Source of the DNA: Rheinheimera sp. MMS21-TC3 | Lineage (GTDB): Bacteria; Pseudomonadota; Gammaproteobacteria; Enterobacterales; Alteromonadaceae | Direction of reading: 5' to 3' | Assembly: GCF_032229285.1 (NCBI RefSeq) | Contig: NZ_CP135084.1 | Coordinates: 3,038,001-3,102,000 of the forward strand | DNA length: 64,000 nt | Shown: positions 1 to 9,949 of the stretch, one piece after another | Numbering within the stretch: position 1 is the stretch's first letter | Layout: each line of letters begins with the position of its first letter | The notes under the pieces: generated by a model | Told to the model about the DNA's origin: nothing | Seen by the model: the letters and a program-made list of their open reading frames with translations, nothing else | Databases searched by the model: none | Translations under genes and position numbers: made by a program

Positions 1-620
1 ACATACTCCATATAGTTTACCAGATCTGCAATGGTTTGGTCATATTCTTCACTATTTAGCGCGCCAGTACCGTCAGTTTTCAAACCAACATAGACTTGCT
101 TCTGTTCACCATCAACCAAACGGGTCTCATATGCCTTATAAGGCATACCTTGTAAGCTTTGCAAAACATGCGGCATACCCACTAACGGGAACACCGTATT
201 ATTAACCCCAAATGGCCGACTTGGATCCGCATAAAAGCTACGCAAATAAGTGTATAGCCAATCAGGACCACGAACTCGAGCTACGTTGGTTAAATCTGGT
301 GGTGTAGCACCAAACCATTTCTCACCATCTTTAGCAGACATTGAGTTCGTAATGTGATCACCCACTTTCTCACCAGTAAACATTAAGTTTTCCATACCTA
401 CATCTTCAGGAATACCTAAGTCACTAAAAGTACGTGAATAACGCTGGTACTGCATTTGGTGACAACCTAAACAATAGTTTTGGAAGGTACGAGCACCTCT
501 TTGCAAAGATTCTTTATCAGTCAAATCAATAGGTGCTTTATCTAGGTGTACAGAGCCACTTGCTGCTAGTACTGCTGATGACGCTAGAAATGCAACCACA
601 GAAAATAAGGTTTTGATCAT
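1..620 (-). CDS. petC: Cytochrome c1 (ubiquinol-cytochrome c reductase), 3' end outside window
   Basis: Partial gene: about 206 N-terminal codons are present and the C-terminal membrane anchor lies beyond base 1. I translated it by hand from the ATG at 620-618. It opens with a Sec signal peptide (MIKTLFSVVAFLASSAVLAA), and a c-type haem site CLGCH falls at residues 50-54. In the bc1 complex, cytochrome c1 takes electrons from the Rieske centre and passes them to soluble cytochrome c in the periplasm. The start codon overlaps the petB stop in a TAATG junction, so translation is probably coupled. The methionine sixth haem ligand should lie downstream and was not checked. Confidence 0.95.
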   Translation of the reverse strand, partial: MIKTLFSVVAFLASSAVLAASGSVHLDKAPIDLTDKESLQRGARTFQNYCLGCHQMQYQRYSRTFSDLGIPEDVGMENLMFTGEKVGDHITNSMSAKDGEKWFGATPPDLTNVARVRGPDWLYTYLRSFYADPSRPFGVNNTVFPLVGMPHVLQSLQGMPYKAYETRLVDGEQKQVYVGLKTDGTGALNSEEYDQTIADLVNYMEY

Positions 621-1894
621 TAGCTTAACCTCTCTGGTAGCGGTTTAGTTTTCTCATTTTTACTGTAGAACCACAGTAGAATAAAGAAGCTAAAATAGGT
701 AAATGAGAAGATACGAGCCAATATTGTATATGTTTCTGTAGCTGGTAATACACCTAGCACACCTAAAGCAACAAAACTGACACAGAAAATAACTAAGTTT
801 ACTTTATGTAAGCCGCAACGGTAGCGGATTGAGCGTACTGTACCGCGATCTATCCATGGCAGTAAGGCTAAAGCAATAATAGCTAAAAACATAAATACAG
901 CACCTAACAATTGATCAGGTACGGCACGTAAAATTGCATAAAAAGGCGTAAAATACCACACAGGTGCAATATGCTCTGGTGTTTTCATTGGGTTAGCTGC
1001 TTCAAAATTTGGCGCTTCAAGGAAGTAACCGCCACCTTCTGGAGCAAAGAAAATAAACCATGCAAATATTAATAAGAAGCCAGCAACACCCACTAAATCT
1101 TTAACAGTGTAGTATGGGTGGAAAGGAATCGCATCAACGATAATTTTTTTACCACCTTTAGTGTAATATTGATGATAAGTAAACTTTTTATCGGCTTCGG
1201 TTTGCTTAACACTGCCATCGTTATCACGTTTAATTTCAATACCGTCTGGGTTATTTGAACCAACTTCATGTAAAGCCATTAAGTGTAAAAACACTAAAAT
1301 AACTAAAACTAAAGGTAACGCAATAACATGCAGAGCAAAGAAGCGGTTTAAGGTAGCACCTGAGATAACGTAGTCACCACGGATCCACAAAGTTAAATCT
1401 TCGCCAATACCAGGGATAACACCAAATATCGAGATAATAACTTGTGCGCCCCAGAAAGACATTTGTCCCCAAGGCAGCATATAACCCATAAAGGCTTCAG
1501 CCATTAAGACTAAGAAAATTAGCATACCAAAAATCCACAATAACTCGCGTGGTTTCTGGTAAGAGCCGTACATCATGCCACGTAACATATGTAGGTAAAC
1601 AACAATAAAGAATGCTGACGCACCGGTAGAGTGCATATAACGAAGCAACCAGCCGTAATCAACATCACGCATAATGTATTCAATTGAGGCAAAGGCGCCA
1701 TCAGCTGTTGGTACATAGTTCATGGTTAGCCAAACACCAGTGAGGATTTGGTTAACTAAAATTAACATGGCCAACGAGCCAAAAAAGTACCAAAAGTTAA
1801 AGTTTTTCGGTGCAGGGTACTGAGTGACATGCAGGTTCATTTTTTCCATGAACGGCATACGGTACTCAATCCACTCCATTAGATTTTTAAACAT
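620..1894 (-). CDS. petB: Cytochrome b of the bc1 complex
   Basis: Full-length 424-aa cytochrome b, with N- and C-terminal halves in one chain as in proteobacterial and mitochondrial bc1 rather than split as in b6f. It is an inner-membrane protein with about eight helices that oxidises ubiquinol at Qo and reduces quinone at Qi. Likely haem ligands are H88/H189 and H102/H204, with the expected spacing of about 101. The Qo motif reads PVWY (311-314) instead of the mitochondrial PEWY, a variant known in some proteobacteria. It sits between petA and petC with TAATG overlaps at both ends, indicating a tightly coupled operon. Confidence 0.97.
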   Translation of the reverse strand: MFKNLMEWIEYRMPFMEKMNLHVTQYPAPKNFNFWYFFGSLAMLILVNQILTGVWLTMNYVPTADGAFASIEYIMRDVDYGWLLRYMHSTGASAFFIVVYLHMLRGMMYGSYQKPRELLWIFGMLIFLVLMAEAFMGYMLPWGQMSFWGAQVIISIFGVIPGIGEDLTLWIRGDYVISGATLNRFFALHVIALPLVLVILVFLHLMALHEVGSNNPDGIEIKRDNDGSVKQTEADKKFTYHQYYTKGGKKIIVDAIPFHPYYTVKDLVGVAGFLLIFAWFIFFAPEGGGYFLEAPNFEAANPMKTPEHIAPVWYFTPFYAILRAVPDQLLGAVFMFLAIIALALLPWIDRGTVRSIRYRCGLHKVNLVIFCVSFVALGVLGVLPATETYTILARIFSFTYFSFFILLWFYSKNEKTKPLPERLS

Positions 1895-2484
1895 TAGACG
1901 CTCCCCTCATCTTCACCAATCATAATTGTGTTGTCATCGAGGAACATATAAGGCGGTACTTGAAGGTTTGAAGGTGCAGGTACACCAGAAAACACCCGAC
2001 CGGCTAAATCATAAGTAGAACCATGACACGGACAGAAGAAGCCTGACTGAACACCTTGAACATGAGCAGAAAAATCATTTGGAATATAAGTTGGTGAACA
2101 ACCTAAATGGGTACAAATACCGACAGCAACAAAAATTTCTGGCTTTTTCGAGCGATGAATATTTTGGGCATAGGCAGGTTGTTGATCAACTTTAGATTCT
2201 GGGTCAGCTAATTGATTATTTAACTTAGATAGCTGCTCTAACATTTCAGGACTGCGTTTTACTATCCAGACTGGCTTACCTCGCCACTCTACACGAATTA
2301 ACTGACCTGTTTCTAGCTTGCTAATATCAGCTGTCACGGCAGCACCAGCTTGTTTTGCACGTTCACTGGGGTTCCAGGACGCAATAAAGGGTACGGCAAC
2401 ACCGACAGCTCCTACACCCCCTACCACTGAGGTTGCAATGGTCAGGAAGCGACGGCGACCTTGATCTACGGGCGCATTGCTCAT
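1894..2484 (-). CDS. petA: Rieske iron-sulfur subunit of cytochrome bc1
   Basis: The 196-aa Rieske [2Fe-2S] protein that carries electrons from ubiquinol at Qo to cytochrome c1. A twin-arginine motif (GRRRFLTIA, residues 9-17) precedes a hydrophobic helix that stays as the membrane anchor, as usual for Tat-inserted Rieske proteins. Cluster ligands are in CTHLGC (124-129) and CPCHGS (151-156), giving C124, H126, C151 and H154, with C129 and C153 as the disulfide pair. First gene of petABC. A GGAG ribosome site lies 8 bases before the ATG, and the stop overlaps the petB start. Confidence 0.97.
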   Translation of the reverse strand: MSNAPVDQGRRRFLTIATSVVGGVGAVGVAVPFIASWNPSERAKQAGAAVTADISKLETGQLIRVEWRGKPVWIVKRSPEMLEQLSKLNNQLADPESKVDQQPAYAQNIHRSKKPEIFVAVGICTHLGCSPTYIPNDFSAHVQGVQSGFFCPCHGSTYDLAGRVFSGVPAPSNLQVPPYMFLDDNTIMIGEDEGSV

Positions 2485-2550
2485 CCACTCATCTCCAGGT
2501 TAATGCTTAAAGACAATTTAAGCATTTTTATAATTTAAAAAATATCGCTG

Positions 2551-2579
2551 ATCATAATGAAAAGCCTTGCTTTACACAA
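2551..2579 (-). promoter_or_regulatory. Candidate sigma70 promoter of petABC
   Basis: On the minus strand TTGTGT (2579-2574) and TATGAT (2556-2551) are separated by exactly 17 bases, about 65 bases upstream of the petA start. The -10 matches consensus at 5 of 6 positions and the -35 at 3 of 6. It lies downstream of the rpsI terminator, so petABC can be transcribed independently. Confidence 0.5.
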
Positions 2580-2673
2580 GGATTAAGGCAGCCTGAATTG
2601 GTATTATCTCACTGCTAAGTACTACATAGTAGTCATTTTTGCTTTGTTTTTACAGACTATTCGATTTTTAAGC

Positions 2674-2705
2674 AAAAAAAACCCGGAACATAAATCCGGG
2701 TTTTA
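2674..2705 (-). terminator. Rho-independent terminator after rplM-rpsI
   Basis: The inverted repeat AAAACCCGGA / TCCGGGTTTT with a 7-base loop is followed on the minus strand by a run of T (A residues 2674-2680 on the plus strand). It lies 16 bases past the rpsI stop and separates the ribosomal operon from petABC. Confidence 0.9.
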
Positions 2706-2720
2706 ATTTTATTAAAACGA

Positions 2721-3113
2721 TTAACGTTTTGAGAACTGTGGACGCTTACGTGCTTTACGTAGACCCACTTTCTTCCGCTCTACTTTACGTGCATCACGTG
2801 TTACAAAGCCTGCTTTACGCAATGCTGGACGCAAGGTTTCATCAAACTCCATCAATGCACGGGTAATACCGTGACGGATAGCGCCAGCTTGACCACTGAT
2901 ACCACCACCTTTAACAGTGATGTATAAGTCAAACTTTTCAACCATATCAACTAACTCTAATGGCTGTTTTACAACCATACAAGCTGTTTCACGACCGAAA
3001 TATTCAGTTAATACGCGCTGATTAACGGTAATTTTACCTGTACCAGCTTTGATAAAAACACGGGCCGTAGAGCTTTTACGACGACCAGTTCCGTAATATT
3101 GATTCTGTGCCAT
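2721..3113 (-). CDS. rpsI: 30S ribosomal protein S9
   Basis: A 130-aa protein of the usual S9 length. It opens with the conserved [15 protein letters not shown] block and ends in the basic tail [12 protein letters not shown], whose terminal Lys-Arg reaches the ribosomal P site and contacts tRNA. It is the second gene of the rplM-rpsI operon, 12 bases after rplM, and is followed by a strong terminator. Confidence 0.98.
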   Translation of the reverse strand: MAQNQYYGTGRRKSSTARVFIKAGTGKITVNQRVLTEYFGRETACMVVKQPLELVDMVEKFDLYITVKGGGISGQAGAIRHGITRALMEFDETLRPALRKAGFVTRDARKVERKKVGLRKARKRPQFSKR

Positions 3114-3125
3114 GATATGCTCCGA

Positions 3126-3554
3126 TTAAATATCTAATACTTGCGGTTGCTGAGCAGCATGTTGATGCTCTGCACCGGCGTAAACTTTTAACTTACGGAA
3201 CATAGCGCGGCCTAATGGGCCTTTTGGCAACATGCCTTTAATAGCAAGTTCCAAAACCATTTCTGGTTTTTTCGCGATCAATTTCTCGAAAGTGATTTCC
3301 TTTAAGCCACCTGGAAAACCAGAGTGCGAGTAGTATATTTTGTTTTGCGCTTTATTGCCTGTTACAACCACTTTTTCAGCGTTAATAACGATGATGTAAT
3401 CACCTGTATCAACGTGTGGCGTGTACTCTGGCTTATGCTTACCACGTAAACGGGCAGCGATTTCAGTTGAGATACGACCCAGCGTTTTATTCGCCGCATC
3501 AACAACGTACCAGTCGCGTGTTACGCTTTCTGGTTTTGCACTAAAAGTTTTCAT
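3126..3554 (-). CDS. rplM: 50S ribosomal protein L13
   Basis: A 142-aa L13, an early-assembly protein of the large subunit. Conserved landmarks are [21 protein letters not shown] near the N-terminus, [11 protein letters not shown] in the middle and [19 protein letters not shown] near the C-terminus. First gene of the rplM-rpsI operon. In E. coli L13 represses its own mRNA through the 5' leader; the leader here (3555-3690) is long and can fold, which fits such control. Confidence 0.98.
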   Translation of the reverse strand: MKTFSAKPESVTRDWYVVDAANKTLGRISTEIAARLRGKHKPEYTPHVDTGDYIIVINAEKVVVTGNKAQNKIYYSHSGFPGGLKEITFEKLIAKKPEMVLELAIKGMLPKGPLGRAMFRKLKVYAGAEHQHAAQQPQVLDI

Positions 3555-3722
3555 TTAACTCTATCCAAATATAAACATAGTTACACCTGATACAGTGCAG
3601 GGCTATTGCATTCTGTATCGTTCGCGTACCCCTTCGAGTACATCACTACCGGGCTAACGGCAGTATAAGGCTGTAACGTAGGCCGGGCGCGGATTATATA
3701 TTAACCAATTTAAAAAATCAGC
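3555..3722 (-). promoter_or_regulatory. rplM promoter and structured 5' leader
   Basis: On the minus strand a -10 TATAAT (3698-3693) is followed by a GC-rich discriminator (CCGCGCCCGG), the signature of stringently controlled ribosomal promoters. The -35 is weak (CTGATT-like, 17-base spacing). The roughly 130-nt leader contains hairpins: GATACAG/CTGTATC (3613-3619 with 3589-3595) enclosing a TGCA/TGCA inner stem, and GTAC/GTAC (3638-3641 with 3626-3629). The larger hairpin ends about 35 bases before the rplM ATG. A role as an L13 autoregulatory site is inferred. Confidence 0.6.
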
Positions 3723-3759
3723 ATTGATTACAAAAATATCTGCATATTAATGAAAATAA

Positions 3760-4851
3760 TTAAGCTAAATGCTGTTTTGCCAGATATTCAACCGACTGCA
3801 TCTCTTGTAGTCGGCTTATAGTACGCTTAAATTCAAAATTAAGTATGCCATCTTGATACAGTTGCTCTAATGCTAGGTCAGCAGAAATAATTAGCTTTAC
3901 GTGTCGCTCATAGAACTCATCAACCATAGCAATAAAACGTCTGGCTACATCATCATTATGTCGGCCCATAGACTTCACATTAGCTATAAGCACAGTATGG
4001 TAGCATCGACTTAGCTCCATATAGTCATATTGACTACGTGCCGTTTCACAGAGTTCAGCAAAATCAAACCATATAACTCCATCTGCTTCTGCTTTAGCAG
4101 CAAGTTGCCTATTTGCTACAGCTATTTGCACATTAAAGCGTTGTGGCTCAGTTGATAATGCCAAAAAATATTGCTGTAAATTAAGCTCAGCTTGCTGATC
4201 AGCTGGAAAATGGTAAATGTTTGCTTTTTCTAAAGTGCGCAACCTGTAGTCAATACCACTATCAACATTAACAATTTGGGTATGTTGCTTAATTAATGCT
4301 ATAGCAGGTAAAAATCTAGCCCGCTGTAAACCATTGCGGTATAAGCCGTCTGGTTCAATATTGGACGTTGCCACTAAAGTGATACCACGGGCAAAGAGTG
4401 CCTGCAATAAGGTACCCAAAATCATAGCATCAGTGATATCTGATACAAAAAACTCATCAAAACATAAAATATCAGTTTCTTGTTTAAATTTATCTGCCAC
4501 TTTTTCCAAAGGATTGCTTTCCCCCGGCAAAAGCTTAAGCTCTTGATGCACCCGATACATAAAACGATGAAAATGAATGCGTAACTTACGTTTAGTCGGT
4601 AGACTTTGATAAAAGGTATCGACAAGATAAGTTTTACCTCGACCAACACCGCCCCAAAAGTATAGTCCTTGTAAGGGTTCTAAAGGTTTGTTGCCAGAGA
4701 TAAAGCGCCGCCACCATGAAGGGTTCTTGTTTTGGCTACTACAATAGTCATCATATAAGCGTTGTAATTGCTTAACGGCAAATTCCTGAGCGGCATCGTA
4801 CTGAAAATCGTCACGTTTTAAGTCTTGTTGATATTTTTCTATTGGTGTCAT
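3760..4851 (-). CDS. zapE: AFG1-family ATPase ZapE (cell division)
   Basis: A 363-aa P-loop ATPase of the AFG1/ZapE family. Walker A is GGVGRGKT (67-74) and Walker B is LCFDEF (129-134), followed by the family block FFVSDITDAMILG and the sensor-like VATSNIEPDGLYRNGLQR. In E. coli ZapE binds FtsZ and is needed for division under heat or low oxygen. Transcribed alone, between rplM and the divergent zapG. The same neighbourhood (zapE next to rplM-rpsI and the deg genes) occurs in E. coli, which supports orthology. Confidence 0.93.
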   Translation of the reverse strand: MTPIEKYQQDLKRDDFQYDAAQEFAVKQLQRLYDDYCSSQNKNPSWWRRFISGNKPLEPLQGLYFWGGVGRGKTYLVDTFYQSLPTKRKLRIHFHRFMYRVHQELKLLPGESNPLEKVADKFKQETDILCFDEFFVSDITDAMILGTLLQALFARGITLVATSNIEPDGLYRNGLQRARFLPAIALIKQHTQIVNVDSGIDYRLRTLEKANIYHFPADQQAELNLQQYFLALSTEPQRFNVQIAVANRQLAAKAEADGVIWFDFAELCETARSQYDYMELSRCYHTVLIANVKSMGRHNDDVARRFIAMVDEFYERHVKLIISADLALEQLYQDGILNFEFKRTISRLQEMQSVEYLAKQHLA

Positions 4852-4976
4852 TGAAATCTTGCTTGAAAGCTAATAGTTTTAACCCTAAATTCAGATTTCA
4901 ATTGTAACATGCCTTACCACTAGGCATAACAAGTTGGGTTACACTAAGTAAAAGAAATTATTCTTCTGGAGTTATT

Positions 4977-5429
4977 ATGGATTTTGTTGTTATCGCCATT
5001 GCTGCAAGCATAGGCTTAATTATTGGCGCTATTATTAGTCGCTTTGTTACATTGAGACAATTTAACCACGACAAACTGCAACAGGAACTGCAGCTAAGTA
5101 AAAGTCAGTTACATCAGTATCGGCAAGATGTCTCAACCCATTTAGAGACAACTAATCAGTTAATGACACAATTACAAGATAATTATGGCCGCATTGCTCG
5201 CCATATTGCCGAATCTAAAATGCAATTAGTGGCGCAACCTACTGCAAAGCCAGATGATGATGAATTAAATTACTTGTCGGGTGATATTGCTTCACATATT
5301 CGTCAATCTATAGATCAAATAGATGAAAAACGTCGCGTCTATTCTGATACGGTGCAGCAACCACGCGATTATTCAGGCCAGAGCAGTGGTTTAATTAAAC
5401 AAAAAGTAACTGACCAAAACAATAATTAA
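4977..5429 (+). CDS. zapG: Inner-membrane coiled-coil protein ZapG/YhcB (DUF1043)
   Basis: A 150-aa protein with one N-terminal membrane helix (residues 4-23, VVIAIAASIGLIIGAIIS) followed by a long Gln-rich coiled coil (about 30-85) and a polar, probably disordered tail. This is the layout of YhcB/ZapG, a conserved gammaproteobacterial protein linked to division, cell shape and envelope synthesis. An adjacent zapE and downstream degQ-degS match the E. coli order. The ATG follows a TGGAG site. Confidence 0.88.
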   Translation: MDFVVIAIAASIGLIIGAIISRFVTLRQFNHDKLQQELQLSKSQLHQYRQDVSTHLETTNQLMTQLQDNYGRIARHIAESKMQLVAQPTAKPDDDELNYLSGDIASHIRQSIDQIDEKRRVYSDTVQQPRDYSGQSSGLIKQKVTDQNNN

Positions 5430-5451
5430 TTGATGTTTTATTTAGCATAAC

Positions 5452-5480
5452 GGAACTTTTGTCACAGTTTGCGGTTCTTA
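5452..5480 (+). promoter_or_regulatory. Candidate sigmaE promoter of degQ
   Basis: GGAACTT (5452-5458) matches the sigmaE -35 consensus exactly. After 17 bases comes TCTTA (5476-5480), an acceptable sigmaE -10. The predicted start near 5486 leaves a leader of about 25 nt with a GGAG site before the degQ ATG. Control of this protease class by sigmaE is well known for degP in E. coli. The match is from consensus only. Confidence 0.6.
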
Positions 5481-5491
5481 ACCGCGAACTG
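5465..5491. repeat. 27-bp palindrome overlapping the degQ promoter
   Basis: Left arm 5465-5476 (CAGTTTGCGGTT) and right arm 5480-5491 (AACCGCGAACTG) pair over 12 positions, with one T/G (wobble) pair and a 3-base loop. There is no T tract after it, so it does not look like a terminator. It spans the proposed -10 element and transcription start. Confidence 0.75.
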
Positions 5492-5511
5492 TAATTGGAG
5501 ACTTTTGCGCT

Positions 5512-6861
5512 ATGAATAAGAAATTGTCATTAGTTAGTGCTGCTGTAGCAGCAAGCTTGATGTTGGCTAACCCTTTACCAGCTGACGCTAAAATCCCCTT
5601 TTTTTCTACTAGCGAGGAAATGCCTACTTTAGCACCTATGCTAGAACAGGCTACTCCTGCCATAGTCCATATTTCTGTTGAAGGTAGCCGCGAAGTACGA
5701 CAACGTTTACCTGAAGCCTTTCGTTATTTCTTTGGCCAGCGCGGGCCAAATGAATTACGCCAAGAGCAACCGTTTAAAGGTTTAGGATCTGGGGTTATTA
5801 TTGATGCCAGCAAAGGTTATATCGTTACTAATAACCATGTTATTCAAGATGCTGACAATATACAAATTAGGCTAAAAGATGGCCGTACTTTTAAAGCAAA
5901 AAAACTGGGTGCAGATCCGCAAAGTGATATAGCCTTATTACAAATTGAAGCTAAAAAATTAATCCAAGTCCCGCTGGCTAATTCAGATAAGATTAGAGTC
6001 GGTGATTTTGCCATTGCTGTTGGTAACCCTTTTGGCTTAGAGCAAACCGTTACCTCAGGTATTATAAGTGCCTTAGGTCGTGGTGGCCTTGGCATTGAAG
6101 GCTTAGAAGACTTTATTCAAACCGATGCTGCCATTAATAGCGGTAACTCTGGCGGTGCGCTATTAAACCTAAAAGGTGAGCTAATAGGCATCAATACCGC
6201 TATTCTTGGCCCAAATGGCGGTAATATTGGCATTGGCTTCGCCATTCCTACGAACATGATGAAAAACCTAGTTGACCAAATTGTTGAATACGGCGAAGTA
6301 AGGCCTGGTAGCTTAGGGATCCGTGGTGGTGACGTAACTGCTGATTTAACAGAAGCCATGAACTTAAAAGTTAGCCGAGGCGCTTGGGTTAATGAAGTTA
6401 TACCTGATAGCCCTGCCAGTAAAGCCGGCTTGAAGTCTGGCGACGTTGTTATCAGTATGGATGGCAACCGCATTAGCAACTTTAATGAATTAAGAGCTAA
6501 AGTTGCTACCTTAGGCGCAGGAAAAACAACAAAGCTAGGTATTTTACGTGATGGCAAAGAGCGTACCATATCAGTAACTTTGGGCAGCACAACTGAAACA
6601 ACAGTTGCTGCTAATGAAATGCACCCTATGTTGCAAGGCGCTTCTTTATCAAATACAGATCAAGGTGTAAAAGTTGACAGTGTTGAGCCTAATTCAGCAG
6701 CCGCCCGGATTGGCCTTGTCGCTGACGATATTATTATTGGCGTTAACCGTAAAGCGATTAACAACATTAATGATTTAAGAAAAGCGATAGAGAACCGCAA
6801 TGGTATAGCTGCACTTAACATCCAACGTGGCAACACTAATCTGTATGTATTAATTCGCTAA
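5512..6861 (+). CDS. degQ: Periplasmic serine protease/chaperone DegQ (DegP family)
   Basis: A 449-aa HtrA protease that degrades or refolds damaged envelope proteins. It has a Sec signal peptide (residues 1-26, ending PADA), a trypsin-like domain with catalytic triad H109 (TNNHV), D139 (SDIALL) and S213 (GNSGGAL), then two PDZ domains (about 265-355 and 365-449). The length and short N-terminal loop fit DegQ rather than DegP, though many relatives have a single gene doing both jobs. degS follows 95 bases downstream on the same strand. A sigmaE-like promoter precedes it. Confidence 0.93.
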   Translation: MNKKLSLVSAAVAASLMLANPLPADAKIPFFSTSEEMPTLAPMLEQATPAIVHISVEGSREVRQRLPEAFRYFFGQRGPNELRQEQPFKGLGSGVIIDASKGYIVTNNHVIQDADNIQIRLKDGRTFKAKKLGADPQSDIALLQIEAKKLIQVPLANSDKIRVGDFAIAVGNPFGLEQTVTSGIISALGRGGLGIEGLEDFIQTDAAINSGNSGGALLNLKGELIGINTAILGPNGGNIGIGFAIPTNMMKNLVDQIVEYGEVRPGSLGIRGGDVTADLTEAMNLKVSRGAWVNEVIPDSPASKAGLKSGDVVISMDGNRISNFNELRAKVATLGAGKTTKLGILRDGKERTISVTLGSTTETTVAANEMHPMLQGASLSNTDQGVKVDSVEPNSAAARIGLVADDIIIGVNRKAINNINDLRKAIENRNGIAALNIQRGNTNLYVLIR

Positions 6862-6956
6862 ATTTTGATTAGGTTAGGCAGGAGTTAACCGCTACTGCCT
6901 AACCTGAATTAGTGTTATGCTTAGCGCATTATATTCATGTACTATTTTGAGCAACT

Positions 6957-8039
6957 GTGCGCAAATTTTTATTATTTCTGCTAAAAAGTATCGCTTATGG
7001 TTTGGCTTTAGCCTTTGTTTTGCTATGGGCACTGCCTGCATTTAACCATTTAAGCCTACCAAGATTACACTCTTCCGCCAATGACAAACTGCCAGCCCCT
7101 ATCAGTTATAATCATGCTGTCAGACGCGCAGCCCCTGCTGTAGTCAATGTTTACACCCGTAGTACTTTAGTGGATCCTCGTGCTCTACGACCGCGTACTA
7201 TTGAACGCCAAGAGCTTGGCTCTGGTGTTTTAATGAGTGCTAAGGGTTATATCTTAACAAATTATCATGTGGTTTATGGTGCTGACCATATTGAGGTCGC
7301 TTTACAAGATGGCCGCTGGTTAGAAGCAGTATTAATTGGCCAAGATAAAATGACAGATTTAGCTGTACTTTATGTTCAAGCTGATAATTTACCTGCTATA
7401 CCACAAGATCCTGAACTTAAACCACAAGTTGGCGATGTAGTATTAGCCATTGGTAATCCATTAAATCTTGGTCAAACCATTACCCAAGGTATTATCAGTG
7501 CTAATGGCAATACAGGCTTAAGCTCACAAGGTAGTTACCGTGACTTTATGCGCATGGATGCGGCGATAAACCGTGGTAACTCAGGTGGTGCGCTAGTGAA
7601 TACCAATGGCACCTTAGTTGGTATCAATGCCGCAGCTTATCAATTAGAGAACCAAGATGTGCAAGGTATCTTTTTAGCTGTGCCTTATAAGCTTGCATTA
7701 AATGTTATGCAAAAAATTATCAAGCATGGCCGCGTCACTCGGAGTTATTTAGGTTTAGCCGGCGATGCAGTGCTTAATGCTTCTGGTGAACGTTTAACCT
7801 CATCGGGACAATTACTCTATGGTATTAGGATCACAGCCGTTAGCGTTAATGGCCCAGCAGCAGAAGCAGGTATTCAAGTCGATGATATAATTTTGGAAAT
7901 GGATGGCCAGCGCTTTGAAAATGTGCAAGCAGCATTAAACCTTATTGCAGAAACACCGCCCAACACTAAAGTTCAACTTACTATAGAGCGTAACTCACAA
8001 CGATTAACAATCACTGCGGTCACTCGCGAGGTTATATAG
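6957..8039 (+). CDS. degS: Membrane-anchored serine protease DegS (sigmaE activation)
   Basis: A 360-aa HtrA protease with one N-terminal membrane helix (about 10-28), a protease domain with triad H104, D134 and S209 (GNSGGAL) and a single C-terminal PDZ domain. In E. coli DegS senses unfolded outer-membrane porins through its PDZ and makes the first cut in anti-sigma factor RseA. The start is GTG: an in-frame TGA three codons earlier rules out a longer protein, and the ribosome site is weak. It follows degQ as in other gammaproteobacteria and is closed by a strong bidirectional terminator. Confidence 0.93.
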   Translation: MRKFLLFLLKSIAYGLALAFVLLWALPAFNHLSLPRLHSSANDKLPAPISYNHAVRRAAPAVVNVYTRSTLVDPRALRPRTIERQELGSGVLMSAKGYILTNYHVVYGADHIEVALQDGRWLEAVLIGQDKMTDLAVLYVQADNLPAIPQDPELKPQVGDVVLAIGNPLNLGQTITQGIISANGNTGLSSQGSYRDFMRMDAAINRGNSGGALVNTNGTLVGINAAAYQLENQDVQGIFLAVPYKLALNVMQKIIKHGRVTRSYLGLAGDAVLNASGERLTSSGQLLYGIRITAVSVNGPAAEAGIQVDDIILEMDGQRFENVQAALNLIAETPPNTKVQLTIERNSQRLTITAVTREVI

Positions 8040-8052
8040 TATATGTAGCGGC

Positions 8053-8095
8053 TTAAACAATAACGGCTTGCCAATGGCAAGCCGTTATTGTTTAA
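8053..8095. terminator. Bidirectional terminator between degS and murA
   Basis: A perfect 20-bp inverted repeat with the 3-base loop AAT. The arms start TTAAACAATAACGGCTTGCC and end with its complement. A/T-rich ends on both sides and the position between convergent genes indicate termination in both directions. Confidence 0.9.
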
Positions 8096-8119
8096 CGAGG
8101 TTAATCGGTTATCTCAGCA

Positions 8120-9388
<1,269 letters not shown>

Positions 9389-9646
9389 CTACGCTGGCGG
9401 ATTAAGAAGTTTTTCTCTACGCCATTGTGTCGGCGTAAAGGTCTTGATGCTAACAGCATGAATAGTGCCATCAGCTATTGCGTCCATTAAAGGGCCATAA
9501 ACCATTTGCTGTTGTTTTACCCGACTAATATCAGCAAAACAGTCACCTACAGCTATTACATTATAGTTGGCACCTTCCGCCTTAACATAGACTTCTGTTA
9601 GCGCCAGTTGTTCTAATAATAATTGTTCTAATTGCTTAATATCCAA
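9389..9646 (-). CDS. ibaG: BolA-family protein IbaG
   Basis: An 85-aa BolA-fold protein. The hallmark FTPTQWRREKLL helix and a conserved Cys (C33 in VGDCFADI) are present; in this family a Cys/His pair with a monothiol glutaredoxin can hold a [2Fe-2S] cluster. It corresponds to E. coli YrbA/IbaG, an acid-stress protein. The start is TTG with an AAGG site 7 bases upstream; no ATG gives a sensible product. It lies between mlaB and murA in one operon. Confidence 0.9.
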   Translation of the reverse strand: MDIKQLEQLLLEQLALTEVYVKAEGANYNVIAVGDCFADISRVKQQQMVYGPLMDAIADGTIHAVSIKTFTPTQWRREKLLNPPA

Positions 9647-9655
9647 AGTTTAACC

Positions 9656-9949
9656 TTACTCAACAATTGGCAATAATGCTCTTACTGCACTCACATCAGC
9701 TAATGATAACAGCTGCTGCGGGACATTACATAATTCAATTTTCAAGCTAGTATCTCGAGCCTGCGCTAGCTGTTGTAACAGCCAAGCCAAACCTGCAGTA
9801 TCTATAGCTGTCAATGCAGCAAAATCGAATTGTATAGTACCAGTTAACGTATTTAACAACTTAAAGGGTGAATACAGTATTAACGTATCACGATTTAAGA
9901 CGCCTTCAAACTGAATGCTATTAGCTACAGCTGTAATCTTAAGTGTCAC
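9656..9949 (-). CDS. mlaB: MlaB, STAS-domain subunit of the Mla ABC transporter
   Basis: A 97-aa cytoplasmic STAS-domain protein. The FAALTAIDTAGLAWLLQ stretch is the STAS core, including the conserved Thr of the D-T/S-A-G motif. MlaB binds the MlaF ATPase and is needed for assembly and activity of the MlaFEDB complex that moves phospholipids between the inner and outer membranes. The start is GTG, overlapping the mlaC stop (GTGA). Sequence similarity is low, as usual for MlaB, and context makes the call. Confidence 0.9.
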   Translation of the reverse strand: MTLKITAVANSIQFEGVLNRDTLILYSPFKLLNTLTGTIQFDFAALTAIDTAGLAWLLQQLAQARDTSLKIELCNVPQQLLSLADVSAVRALLPIVE

